Assembly: GCA_029263895.1 (NCBI GenBank) | Contig: JARIDO010000033.1 | Span: 1-57,078 of the forward strand | Length of the DNA stretch: 57,078 nt | Source: Sporosarcina sp. | GTDB taxonomy: Bacteria > Bacillota > Bacilli > Bacillales_A > Planococcaceae | Direction: 5' to 3' | Shown here: piece after piece, positions 34,034 to 43,801 of the stretch | How the letters are laid out: every line of letters starts with the position of its first letter | Numbering within the stretch: position 1 is the first letter of the stretch | Made by a program: the position numbers and the translations under genes | Notes under the pieces: generated by a model | Database searches by the model: none | The model's input: only the letters and a program-made list of their open reading frames with translations | Told to the model about the DNA's origin: nothing

Positions 34034-35572
34034 TTAGTTGAAAACCTTTTCTTTAAATTGTGCAAGTTTTTCAAGTGAAGATTTGTCAACATCAGCATGT
34101 AGGCTATTACCATGTGAATCCATTGTGACTACAGCGGTGAAATCTTCTACACGTAGATGCCACATTGCTTCTGGTATACCAAACTGCATGAGGTCAACGC
34201 CTTCTACGGCTTTAATGCAATCTGCATAGTACTGAGCTGCTCCGCCAATTGCGTTTAAATAGACGCCACCATGCTCTTTTAGAGCGGCTAGTGTTTTCGG
34301 TCCCATGCCGCCTTTTCCGATGACAGCGCGAATACCAAAACGTTTCATGATATCGCCTTGATAAGGCTCTTCTCGAATAGAAGTTGTAGGACCAGCTGCT
34401 TTAATTTCATAGCCGCCTTTGTCGTTTTTAAATACAACGGGTCCACAATGATAGATAATTTGTCCATTTAGATCGACAGGGGAGTCATTTTCAGAAAGGT
34501 ATTTATGGATTGCATCGCGTCCTGTATACATGCGTCCGCTTATTTTAACGACGTCGCCCACATTCAAGCCGCGAATTTGCTGTTCAGTAATTGGTGCTTG
34601 AAGTACAACAGTGCGTGCTGATTGAAGTTGTTCTTCGTTAGAGTTATCTTGTTCAAAAGCAATTTTCTCTCCATCATTATAATGCCATTTAGAAATCTTG
34701 CCTGATGTAGCGTCAATGTCAATTGCCATTCGACGATATGCCCAACAATTATAAGCGACAGATACATAAAAACTAGCTGGAATACGGTTCATAACACCTA
34801 CTTTACAGCCTAATAAAGTTACTTCACCACCGAAGCCCATTGTACCAATGCCAAGTTTATTCGCAGATTCAAGAATGTAATTTTCTAACGCTGCGAGTTC
34901 GTTATTCGGATTTACATCGTCAACTGCTCTAAAAAGTTGTTCTTTTGCTAAATCGTAACCAGAAGCACGATCTCCACCAATGCCTACCCCGATAAAACCA
35001 GCTGAGCAACCTTGCCCTTGTGCTTGATAAACAGAATGTAAAACGCATTTTCGAATGCCATCTAAATCACGACCAGCACGCCCCAGGCCATCCAACTCTG
35101 TTGGTAGGCTATACTGAATGTTTTTATTCTCGCAACCGCCACCTTTTAAGATGAGCTTCACTTCGATATGATCTTTTTCCCATTGCTCAAATTTAACGAC
35201 GGGCACACCTAAACCTAAATTATCGCCACTATTATCACCTGTTAACGAATCGACAGAGTTTGGACGTAATTTACTATCTTTCGTTGCCTGAACAATCGCC
35301 CGTTCGATAGCCGCTTTAATCTCTATTTGGTTAACGCCAATAGGTGTCTTTATTTTAAATGTAGGCATTCCCGTGTCCTGACATATTGGAGAAACTTTTT
35401 CATCAGCCATGTGAATATTTTTTGCGATTGTATTCAAGCTCATCGCTGAACGAGTACCAGCATCTTCTTTCTCTTTTGCAGCTTGAATCGCCCGACGTAC
35501 ATCTTTTGGAAGATTCGTCGACGTTTCACAAATAAGATCATACAAACTCTTTTCTAATGTTTCTATGTACAT
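34034..35572 (-). CDS. fumA: Fumarate hydratase class I (iron-sulfur)
   Basis: 512 residues, single-chain class I fumarase with N-terminal (alpha) and C-terminal (beta) domains. Candidate [4Fe-4S] cysteines lie in the motifs ICQDTGMPTF, KGGGCENK and GQGCSAGFIGVG. The beta domain shows GRMYTGRDAIHKYL and GPTTSIREEPYQ. It hydrates fumarate to L-malate in the TCA cycle and is oxygen/peroxide sensitive, which is of interest beside the PerR-type pfeT locus. An ATG two codons earlier sits on the ribosome binding site; ATG 35572 (AAAGGGGA upstream) is used. Confidence 0.92.
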   Translation of the reverse strand: MYIETLEKSLYDLICETSTNLPKDVRRAIQAAKEKEDAGTRSAMSLNTIAKNIHMADEKVSPICQDTGMPTFKIKTPIGVNQIEIKAAIERAIVQATKDSKLRPNSVDSLTGDNSGDNLGLGVPVVKFEQWEKDHIEVKLILKGGGCENKNIQYSLPTELDGLGRAGRDLDGIRKCVLHSVYQAQGQGCSAGFIGVGIGGDRASGYDLAKEQLFRAVDDVNPNNELAALENYILESANKLGIGTMGFGGEVTLLGCKVGVMNRIPASFYVSVAYNCWAYRRMAIDIDATSGKISKWHYNDGEKIAFEQDNSNEEQLQSARTVVLQAPITEQQIRGLNVGDVVKISGRMYTGRDAIHKYLSENDSPVDLNGQIIYHCGPVVFKNDKGGYEIKAAGPTTSIREEPYQGDIMKRFGIRAVIGKGGMGPKTLAALKEHGGVYLNAIGGAAQYYADCIKAVEGVDLMQFGIPEAMWHLRVEDFTAVVTMDSHGNSLHADVDKSSLEKLAQFKEKVFN

Positions 35573-35595
35573 TTCCATTCCCCTTTTGAATGTAG

Positions 35596-35775
35596 TTACA
35601 CTTTATCTGTTTTTAGTTTTTCAACTTGCTCCTCTAGATCGTCAACGATACGAATGAGTCGATCAATTTCTTGTAAGTCAGCAGTCTCGGGTTCAATTGT
35701 ATCTAATGTTTCTAAAAAAAGATTAAGTCTAGTTTTTAAACCATCCACTGATCCATTTGTTTGTTTTTCTTTCAT
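35596..35775 (-). CDS. SE1561-type small protein
   Basis: 59 residues, acidic and helical: LKTRLNLFLETLDTIEPETADLQEIDRLIRIVDDLEEQVE, whose core LFLE..D.I.PE..D..EIDRLI resembles the SE1561 family of short Firmicute proteins. Function unknown. ATG 35775 with GAGAGGTG upstream, rather than the in-frame start three codons earlier. It lies 23 bases before the fumarase gene on the same strand, so co-transcription is probable. Confidence 0.65.
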   Translation of the reverse strand: MKEKQTNGSVDGLKTRLNLFLETLDTIEPETADLQEIDRLIRIVDDLEEQVEKLKTDKV

Positions 35776-35906
35776 TACGTACACCTCTCTTCATTATTTT
35801 TATGGTAAACGAAATAATAGTAATTATCAATGTGTGACATCAAATTAAAGGAAATCATCCCATGTGATACTTAACTGAATCTTTACAATACATAAACAAT
35901 GTGATA

Positions 35907-35915
35907 TGCTACAAT
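35907..35915 (+). promoter_or_regulatory. Extended -10 promoter of a short transcription unit
   Basis: TGCTACAAT: TG-n followed by TACAAT. No good -35 at 17 bases; the extended -10 compensates. Transcription would start near 35922. Confidence 0.5.
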
Positions 35916-35939
35916 TAATCAATCGAAAGGGAGGGCGTA

Positions 35940-36008
35940 GTGAAAGTTGACGAATCGAATCCTAAAGTGAGGGAGGGGATCCGTAAACGTCTGACAGTTC
36001 ATACTTGA
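35940..36008 (+). CDS. Possible 22-residue peptide
   Basis: GTG 35940 with AAAGGGAGG 5 bases upstream, ending TGA at 36006-36008. The product starts MKVDESNPKVREGIRKR and ends LTVHT; charged, not membrane-directed. A second 13-codon ATG frame (36024-36065) also ends in His-Thr because both stops fall in the direct repeat; that second frame has no ribosome binding site. It could be a leader peptide or chance. Confidence 0.35.
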   Translation: MKVDESNPKVREGIRKRLTVHT

Positions 36009-36066
36009 AGACAACTACGAATTATGCAAATGGAAAATGAAAGTGAAGGTTCAATTCATACGTGAA

Positions 36067-36111
36067 GACCCAGCCGCAATCTGACAAACAGATTTGGACT
36101 GGGTCTTTTTT
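36067..36111 (+). terminator. Terminator of the short transcription unit
   Basis: GACCCAG...CTGGGTC outer stem with inner ATCTG/CAGAT, followed by six T. Confidence 0.85.
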
Positions 36112-36183
36112 GAAATTAAGAAAGTATACGTTTTTTACGCTGAACAATGTTTAGCTTCTAGCTCTATATGGAGAAGATAAAAT

Positions 36184-36211
36184 CCTCAGAAGTCAAAAGT
36201 GACCTCTGAGG
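36184..36211 (-). terminator. Terminator of the OsmC gene
   Basis: CCTCAGAGGTCA / TGACTTCTGAGG stem (one mismatch), four-base loop, followed by ATTTTAT on the minus strand. The interval 36112-36263 otherwise shows nothing recognisable. Confidence 0.7.
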
Positions 36212-36263
36212 AATTTCCTTTTAGTATCGCGAGCTACAAAAGCGCTTGCGTTTTCTACGTTTC

Positions 36264-36647
36264 TCAAACAATCTCGTATGTTTCAACAACTTCGATGGAA
36301 TCAATAACGGATTGGACCATTGAACAATTCTTTTTCGTTAACTCAAAGACTCTAGCCATCTTAGAATCGTCCAATTCGGCACCTTCTAATTTGAAGTGGA
36401 GATGGATTTTTTCTACTCGGCTGGCTATGTCGGGATTTCGCTTAACTTCTTTTACTTCAATTGCAATATGTTTAACAGGCATGCGCATTTTATCTAAAAT
36501 ATTTCTCATAACGCCTCCACTACAAACCGCTAATGAAGAGACAAGTAATTGATAAGGTCTAAAGCCGTATTCATCATTGCCTGAGATCTCAAGCTTTCCA
36601 AAAGATGTAGTTGTTTCAAAACCGTGTTCAGTCATATCGAATTGCAT
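36264..36647 (-). CDS. OsmC family peroxiredoxin-like protein
   Basis: 127 residues with the OsmC/Ohr fold: an N-terminal beta segment, RPYQLLVSSLAVCSGG (Cys42) and KKNCSMVQSV (second Cys). Two conserved cysteines indicate thiol-dependent reduction of organic hydroperoxides or a related role. ATG 36647 with AAGGAGGAG upstream. Monocistronic. Confidence 0.88.
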   Translation of the reverse strand: MQFDMTEHGFETTTSFGKLEISGNDEYGFRPYQLLVSSLAVCSGGVMRNILDKMRMPVKHIAIEVKEVKRNPDIASRVEKIHLHFKLEGAELDDSKMARVFELTKKNCSMVQSVIDSIEVVETYEIV

Positions 36648-36720
36648 AGTAATCTCCTCCTTATCACTAAATTATACAGCAAGTGAGTAACGCAAAGGAG
36701 TATTTAGATTTTGGTGGCAG

Positions 36721-37521
36721 TTATCTTAAAATGGAGTGAATGTTTTCATATTCGAGTACTAAGTTGTCGATGGAATCAAAGGTATAACCCATTTTTTTTG
36801 CGTCTTTTATAAAATCCGGGAGTGCTGCAGCGTTGTCTGGTGAAACTGTGTGCATTAGGATAACTGCACCAGGATGTAGTTGCTTCATTAATTCGCCGTA
36901 AGCAAAAGCTTTTCCTCTCGGTTTGTTCGCATGCCAATCAATAAATGCAACGGACCAAAAGATATGCCGATAGCCAAGTTCATTTCCTTTGTTTAGCAAC
37001 CTCTCGTTAAAAATCCCTTCAGGCGGTCTTGCGTAAACAGTTCGTTGTACACCTGTCGTTTCATATAACAACTCGTCAAACTTCTGCCATTCATTGGCCA
37101 TCTCCTGTTCAGACAGTTTTGCCATATTAGGATGACCATAAGAGTGGTTTCCGATGCCATGCCCTTCAGCAATCATTCGTTTAACGAGAGGGTTGGCACT
37201 TTTAAGATAGTGTCCAGTAAGAAAGAAAGTGGCAGGAGCCTCCTCTTTTTTTAGGGCGTCTAAAATTTTTCCAGTATAACCATTCTCATAACCATTATCG
37301 AATGTTAAGTAAACAATTTTCTTATCGGGTTTTCCCTTGTAAATGGCACCGTGCTTGTCGAGTAAACTATCGAACGCGGCACCAGCGTTAGGAGGATTTC
37401 CTTCAGTTGCCTTTTTAAAACCCCAGCTAAATTGTTCGGCCACCACTGAAAAAGGATTGAACAGTAACCCTATGAAAACAATGGAGACAGCAATTAGAAT
37501 TCCGGACAAATGCTTTTTCAT
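36721..37521 (-). CDS. pdaA: PdaA-type polysaccharide deacetylase (spore cortex)
   Basis: 266 residues, signal peptide (hydrophobic core ILIAVSIVFIGLLF). NodB-homology domain with TFDNGYENGYT (catalytic/metal Asp), HSYGHP (metal His), RPPEG and ILMHTVS. The TFDNGYE variant and length identify delta-lactam-biosynthetic de-N-acetylase PdaA, which deacetylates muramic acid so that muramic delta-lactam can form in spore cortex. This implies a spore-former. ATG 37521 with GGGAAGGTG upstream. Confidence 0.9.
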   Translation of the reverse strand: MKKHLSGILIAVSIVFIGLLFNPFSVVAEQFSWGFKKATEGNPPNAGAAFDSLLDKHGAIYKGKPDKKIVYLTFDNGYENGYTGKILDALKKEEAPATFFLTGHYLKSANPLVKRMIAEGHGIGNHSYGHPNMAKLSEQEMANEWQKFDELLYETTGVQRTVYARPPEGIFNERLLNKGNELGYRHIFWSVAFIDWHANKPRGKAFAYGELMKQLHPGAVILMHTVSPDNAAALPDFIKDAKKMGYTFDSIDNLVLEYENIHSILR

Positions 37522-37580
37522 TGTAAAAACGCACCTTCCCTTTTTAGGTAGGATGCGTCGAAGTTTTTAAGATATACGTT

Positions 37581-38480
37581 TTATTTCAATAAATCATTAA
37601 GAGCAGATTCAACCGTAGGAAAGCTGAATGTAAAACCGTTATCTAATAGTACTTGAGGTTCTACATGCTGTCCTTCCAAAACGAGCACGCTTTTTTTGCC
37701 AAGAGCAAGTTTCATTATAAATGAAGGGACTGGCAACCAATGTGGACGATGTAAAATGGTTCCGATGGTCTTGCCGAAATACTTCATACGTTGTGGGAAT
37801 GGCGAGGTAACGTTTACAGCCCCATGAATCTGCTTGTTTTCAATTGCAAATTCAATTGATCGTGCAACATCGGTTACATGAACCCAAGAAAGCCATTGTC
37901 TTCCCGAGCCAACAGTTCCACCTACGTACAATCGATACGGTAATATCATTAGCGGTAGCGCGCCTTCTCCTTTTCCTAGAATAACACCAAATCGGGTAAA
38001 GACTGTTCGTACGCCGAATTGTTGAGCCTTTGTAGCTTTGCGTTCCCAATCAAAGACTGTTTTAGCGAGAAAGTCTGTTGCAACGTCAGTGGATGATTCT
38101 GTATAATTTTTTTGGTCTGAAGCAGGATAGATTCCAATAGCACTAGCATTTACTAAAACAGAAGGTGTTTTTTGCATTGTTGAAATGATTCGTAATAGCT
38201 CATCAGTTGCTTCCATTCGGCTTTCATAAATGGCTAATTGATGTTCGTTTGTCCAGCGTCCATCATTAATGGAGACACCGGCTAAATTGACAAAAGCATC
38301 CGCGTTGCCAATCTCTAATTCGGTTTTACTATTTGGTTGGAGCCATTGAATATAGTGAATTCCATTGATTGTTTTACTTTCGTGTCTCGTTAAAATAATT
38401 ACCTCATGGCTAGCCTCTAGTAAAATACGACTTAATTCCTGACCTACGAAGCCAGAACCCCCAGCAATAACAATTTTCAT
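37581..38480 (-). CDS. yfhF: TIGR01777-type epimerase-like protein YfhF
   Basis: 299 residues, extended SDR family TIGR01777: Rossmann motif IAGGSGFVGQEL, FVNLAGVSIND.RW, SASAIGIYP-like ASAIGIYPAS, RFGVILGKGEGALP, and a C-terminal DUF1731 region (GHEPRP-like segment). Function unknown (nucleotide-sugar epimerase-like). ATG 38480 with GGAGGC 7-8 bases upstream; an in-frame start five codons earlier is rejected. Divergent from recX, as in B. subtilis yfhF-recX. Confidence 0.88.
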   Translation of the reverse strand: MKIVIAGGSGFVGQELSRILLEASHEVIILTRHESKTINGIHYIQWLQPNSKTELEIGNADAFVNLAGVSINDGRWTNEHQLAIYESRMEATDELLRIISTMQKTPSVLVNASAIGIYPASDQKNYTESSTDVATDFLAKTVFDWERKATKAQQFGVRTVFTRFGVILGKGEGALPLMILPYRLYVGGTVGSGRQWLSWVHVTDVARSIEFAIENKQIHGAVNVTSPFPQRMKYFGKTIGTILHRPHWLPVPSFIMKLALGKKSVLVLEGQHVEPQVLLDNGFTFSFPTVESALNDLLK

Positions 38481-38585
38481 AAATGGTGCCTCCAATTCGA
38501 TTATATTCCGTTAAGTAATTCTCTTAAGCTGAAGCAAAATGTTAGAAGATGTATACTATTAGAAAGTAGGGAGGGTACTTGAGTT

Positions 38586-39398
38586 ATGCCTGTCATTACG
38601 AAAATATCACAACAAAAGCGAGATAGCGAACGCTATAACATATATCTTGATGAACAATATGCTTTCAGTGTACATGAGTCTGTCCTTGTTAAGTTTGGTT
38701 TAACAAAAGGAAAGCCTTTAGATGAATGGTTCATAGACGAAGTAGTCTATGAAGATGAAATTCGTAAAGCTTTTAATCGTGCACTTCACTATCTTGGTTT
38801 TAGAATGCGTAGTGAGTATGAAGTGAAAAAAAAGCTTTTAGATGCTGGCTATGGAGAAGCCATCGTGTTAGAAGCGATTGTTAAGCTTAAGCGATTAGGT
38901 TTTTTAGATGATGAAAGTTTTTCTGAAGCTCTGCTTCAAACACAAGTGAAATCCTCCAGTAAAGGACCAAGAGCGATTCAGCAAGAGTTGCAAAAAAAAG
39001 GTGTTAAAAAGGAGTTGCAAGAGAAGGTGCTTGAATCATACACGCAAGAAGAGCAACTTGAAGTTGCTACAAAACTAGCTAACAAAGCTGCAAGGTCCAA
39101 TCGAGCGATTGCTCCATCACAATTAAAACAAAAGATACAAAATGCATTGCTACGAAAAGGGTATTCATTTGATATTATTAAACTAGCACTGGAATCAGTT
39201 GACTTTGAACGTGAAGAAGATGAATGGACAGGCATTGTAGCAACTGTCGGTGAGAAAGCTTGGCGAAGATATAGTACCAAATATAGTGGTAGGAATTTGA
39301 ATAACCGCGTGAAACAAGCGATGTACCAAAAAGGTATCCCTTTCGATAAAATTGATCAGTTCATTGAAAAAAAGGAGAATGAAGAAGATGGAGATTGA
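38586..39398 (+). CDS. recX: Recombination regulator RecX
   Basis: 270 residues made of repeated three-helix modules typical of long Bacillales RecX: YLGFRMRSEYEVKKKLLDAG, LGFLDDESFSEALLQ, SSKGPRAIQQELQKKGV and RRYSTKYSGRNLNNRVKQAMYQKG. It modulates RecA filaments in the cytoplasm. Start ATG 38586, with GGGAGGG upstream. Overlaps yfhH by 11 bases, so both are translated from one mRNA. Confidence 0.93.
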   Translation: MPVITKISQQKRDSERYNIYLDEQYAFSVHESVLVKFGLTKGKPLDEWFIDEVVYEDEIRKAFNRALHYLGFRMRSEYEVKKKLLDAGYGEAIVLEAIVKLKRLGFLDDESFSEALLQTQVKSSSKGPRAIQQELQKKGVKKELQEKVLESYTQEEQLEVATKLANKAARSNRAIAPSQLKQKIQNALLRKGYSFDIIKLALESVDFEREEDEWTGIVATVGEKAWRRYSTKYSGRNLNNRVKQAMYQKGIPFDKIDQFIEKKENEEDGD

Positions 39399-39720
39399 AA
39401 AGAAGTATAATGATATGACTGAACATGAGTTACGCACTGAAATTGGTCGTCTTCGTGAAAAAGCGCGTAAAGCTGAACAATTAGGTATTTTAAATGAATT
39501 TGCTGTCTATCAACGTAAAATGGTGATGGCGCAGTCCTATATGATCGATCCAAAGACAATTGAAATAGGTGAATTATACAGGATAGATGGCGACGAAGGT
39601 GTATTTTTTCATGTCGATTACTTAAAAGGCCATTTCGCATGGGGCTATCGCTTAGGTAGTGAACGTGCTGAGGAAGCATTGCCGATAGCGATGCTGAAAT
39701 CAGTTAAAACAGGCAAGTAA
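39388..39720 (+). CDS. yfhH: YfhH family protein (DUF1811)
   Basis: 110 residues: MEIEKKYNDMTEHELRTEI helix, KAEQLGILNEFAVYQRKMVMAQSYM, then a small beta domain (IGELYRIDGDEGVFFHVDYLKGHFAWGYRLG). Matches YfhH/DUF1811; function unknown. Of several in-frame starts, ATG 39388 is best spaced from AAAAGGAGA. It follows recX with overlap, as in B. subtilis. A bidirectional terminator follows. Confidence 0.88.
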   Translation: MEIEKKYNDMTEHELRTEIGRLREKARKAEQLGILNEFAVYQRKMVMAQSYMIDPKTIEIGELYRIDGDEGVFFHVDYLKGHFAWGYRLGSERAEEALPIAMLKSVKTGK

Positions 39721-39733
39721 ATCGAAATGAATA

Positions 39734-39768
39734 TTCAAGGTAACGGAGATTAGTTCCGTTACCTTGAA
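39734..39768. terminator. Bidirectional terminator between yfhH and yfhP
   Basis: TTCAAGGTAACGGA with its complement (one base offset), six-base loop GATTAG. Confidence 0.8.
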
Positions 39769-39784
39769 ACATGTACAAACTGTT

Positions 39785-40768
39785 TTACGAGTTTGGCATG
39801 ATATTCAACTTTTTGTGTAATTTATCTTCAGAGAAAATCCAACCTGTGTAGGAATTAACGACATTTAGTTCCTTATCTACATGGGCAACCGCGACGAACG
39901 GATAGTATGCTTTACTTCTGTAACGAAGATCGATTAGGCGCACCTCGCAAAGTTCGCCCATGTCGGTAATCGACCATCTATAAATAGGAGAAAAAGAAGT
40001 GAATGCTTGGACGTTTTTGTCTTTTAATGCCGCTTCTGTTTGTGGTGTACTTGGCAAAGTTTTTCGATCGAATCGGTCATAAATAGTAACCGAACGTCCA
40101 TAGGCGCGACCAACATAATGGCAAGTATCTGAGGAAGCTGCAACTCTCCATTGAAAGAAACGCATAGTAGGTGCAATGAAAACATCTTTTGCATCTGGAA
40201 TTGTATTGTATACTGCACGTTTAACTGCAGATTTTACAGCAAAGCGTGAAAAATAATACAAAGTGATAAAGCCATACATTGTTAAAAATGTAATGACAGG
40301 ATCTGCGCCTAAAACCCATGCGAGTAATCCGATAACATGGAAGATGAAAATAATAGGGTCGAACGTATTAATGACACTAATTGCGACCCATTTATTAGAA
40401 AAGGGTCTTAGCGCTTGTGTGCCATAAGAATTAAAGATGTCGACAAAGACATGAAGGAAAACAGCTAAAAACGTCCATGCCCACAGATGAAGAAAATTAG
40501 CCTCTGGAAGGAGGAGCCTTAAAATAAAAGCTATTAAAATTGGCCACATTAAAACAGCGGGTATCGAATGTGTAATTCCTCTATGATGACGTATATAAAC
40601 AGCGTTGTTTCTTAATTTTAAAACAGTATCGATGTCGGGAATAAGTGAACCAACTAATACGCCGGCAGCAACGGCATTCAATGTATAAGCGTCGTTTGAA
40701 ACAACAGGGTCAACCATCGCAATACCACCAAGTGCGATGCCCATTACGATATGTGTTCCAGTATCCAA
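39785..40768 (-). CDS. yfhP: YfhP-like membrane-bound metal-dependent hydrolase
   Basis: 327 residues, the exact length recalled for B. subtilis YfhP. The N-terminal MDTGTHIVMGIALGG, SLIPDIDTVLKLRNN, the RGITHSIPA histidine motif and FVDIFNSYGTQAL define the YdjM/YfhP (DUF457) family of membrane proteins with conserved His/Asp. Four or five helices and a soluble C-terminal domain. B. subtilis yfhP has been linked to regulation of its neighbourhood, which I cannot assess here. TTG 40768 (AGAGGAG 8 bases upstream) fits the family start MDTGTH better than GTG 40777. Confidence 0.88.
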   Translation of the reverse strand: MDTGTHIVMGIALGGIAMVDPVVSNDAYTLNAVAAGVLVGSLIPDIDTVLKLRNNAVYIRHHRGITHSIPAVLMWPILIAFILRLLLPEANFLHLWAWTFLAVFLHVFVDIFNSYGTQALRPFSNKWVAISVINTFDPIIFIFHVIGLLAWVLGADPVITFLTMYGFITLYYFSRFAVKSAVKRAVYNTIPDAKDVFIAPTMRFFQWRVAASSDTCHYVGRAYGRSVTIYDRFDRKTLPSTPQTEAALKDKNVQAFTSFSPIYRWSITDMGELCEVRLIDLRYRSKAYYPFVAVAHVDKELNVVNSYTGWIFSEDKLHKKLNIMPNS

Positions 40769-40892
40769 AAGTATCACTCCTCTAGCCGATCATTATAGAT
40801 AGGCAATGGATGCAGTTTTTCTTGTTATTTTGAGTATACAAGTACATACCCTTTATCAGTTAATGATAAGCATGAAATAATAGGAGGAAGAC

Positions 40893-42703
<1,811 letters not shown>

Positions 42704-42767
42704 AAAAAACCAATGGAATAATATCCGTTTGCTTGCACATCATAATTAGCACGGAGGTGAATATCCA

Positions 42768-42971
42768 TTGCAAAAAAACAAGGCGAGCCAAACAGATGTG
42801 AATAAGGTGAAGAAACAAAACCAACAATCACAAAATCCGAGTCAGATGAGTGAAGAGTTTGGTTCTGAAACTGATGTAGCTCAGGTTCAAAACCAAAATC
42901 AGCAATCACAACAAAAAATGCGAAAAGCATCTAGTGCGTTCACAAATCAATTCGGAAACGGTTCGAAGTAA
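42768..42971 (+). CDS. sspE: Gamma-type small acid-soluble spore protein
   Basis: 67 residues rich in Gln, Asn and Ser with two repeats (ASQTDVNKVKKQNQQSQ and GSETDVAQVQNQNQQSQ) typical of gamma-SASP, a spore amino-acid store degraded by Gpr at germination. TTG 42768 with GGAGGTG 9 bases upstream. Located behind fabL as in B. subtilis; a forespore (sigma-G) promoter is expected but I could not define it. A terminator follows. Confidence 0.92.
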   Translation: MQKNKASQTDVNKVKKQNQQSQNPSQMSEEFGSETDVAQVQNQNQQSQQKMRKASSAFTNQFGNGSK

Positions 42972-42987
42972 ATGGATGGACATCACC

Positions 42988-43022
42988 GACCGGCAGAAGC
43001 AATATGCTTCTGTCGGTTTTCT
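42988..43022 (+). terminator. Terminator of sspE
   Basis: CCGGCAGAAGCA pairs with TGCTTCTGTCGG (one G-U), short loop, followed by TTTTC. Confidence 0.8.
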
Positions 43023-43172
43023 ATTTAAATAGAAGGAACATTATACAGAATTTATCTTTTAAAAATTTGATAGTGAATAGGCGAATGATTTTTGTTTTGA
43101 AGGAGGTGTTGGTATAATTAGAATTTATAGAGTGTATTCGTATTTTTTAGTTACTAAAAGGTGGTTTTAATA

Positions 43173-43718
43173 ATGGCGATTGCTAAAGAAGGGGATACAA
43201 TTCAAGTACATAGCTACAAACACAATGCTAAAATTCACAGAGTATGGCAAGAAACAGTCGTTTTAAAAGGAACACGGAACATTGTCATAGGAGCGAATGA
43301 ACGTACACTTGTGACAGAAGCGGATGGGAGAACTTGGCTTACTCGTGAACCATCGATTTGCTATTTTCACGCAGAGCATTGGTTTAATATTATTTGTATG
43401 CTGCGAGAAGATGGCGTTTATTATTATGTAAATATGAGCTCGCCATTCGTTTATGATAATAAAAACTTGAAATATATTGACTACGATTTGGATGTGAAAG
43501 TTTTTCCAGATATGAGCTATATGATTTTAGATGAAGATGAATATGATGACCATAAAAAGCAAATGGGTTATCCGGAAGTCATTGACCAAATACTACATAG
43601 GGAACTAGATACACTCCTTAGCTGGATTAAGCAAAGAAGAGGTCCATTTGCGCCAGATTTCATAGAAGCATGGACGGCAAGATATGCCTTTCACAAACAA
43701 GTGAAGAGTAATAATTGA
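43173..43718 (+). CDS. ygaC: Nucleoside tri-/diphosphate phosphatase family protein YgaC (DUF402)
   Basis: 181 residues. DUF402 beta-barrel features: [59 protein letters not shown] (acidic metal site) and [16 protein letters not shown]. The family (S. aureus Ntdp, B. subtilis YgaC; recalled) hydrolyses nucleoside tri- and diphosphates. ATG 43173 is preferred (AAAGGTGG upstream) to an in-frame GTG four codons before. A TATAAT at about 43114 may be its -10. Followed closely by the ygaD-like exporter. Confidence 0.9.
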   Translation: MAIAKEGDTIQVHSYKHNAKIHRVWQETVVLKGTRNIVIGANERTLVTEADGRTWLTREPSICYFHAEHWFNIICMLREDGVYYYVNMSSPFVYDNKNLKYIDYDLDVKVFPDMSYMILDEDEYDDHKKQMGYPEVIDQILHRELDTLLSWIKQRRGPFAPDFIEAWTARYAFHKQVKSNN

Positions 43719-43801
43719 TAGGGGCCTGATCGCGAAGATACGCGACAGGCTTTTTATTGACTTGCTAACGAGGAGAAGTGCAGTTTTATAGGAGGTATTA
43801 T

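Larger units (their letters stand above)
35922..36111 (+). ncRNA. Candidate small RNA or peptide-coding transcript (about 190 nt)
   Basis: A unit bounded by an extended -10 promoter and a strong terminator in the 488-base gap between the SE1561-type and OsmC genes. It contains a 15-base direct repeat, TTCATACTTGAAGAC at 35998-36012 and TTCATACGTGAAGAC at 36055-36069 (14 of 15 identical). It also contains a Shine-Dalgarno followed by a 22-codon frame (35940). No known RNA family (T-box, S-box, TPP, FMN, 6S, RoxS/RsaE) was recognised. Ends are approximate. Confidence 0.4.
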
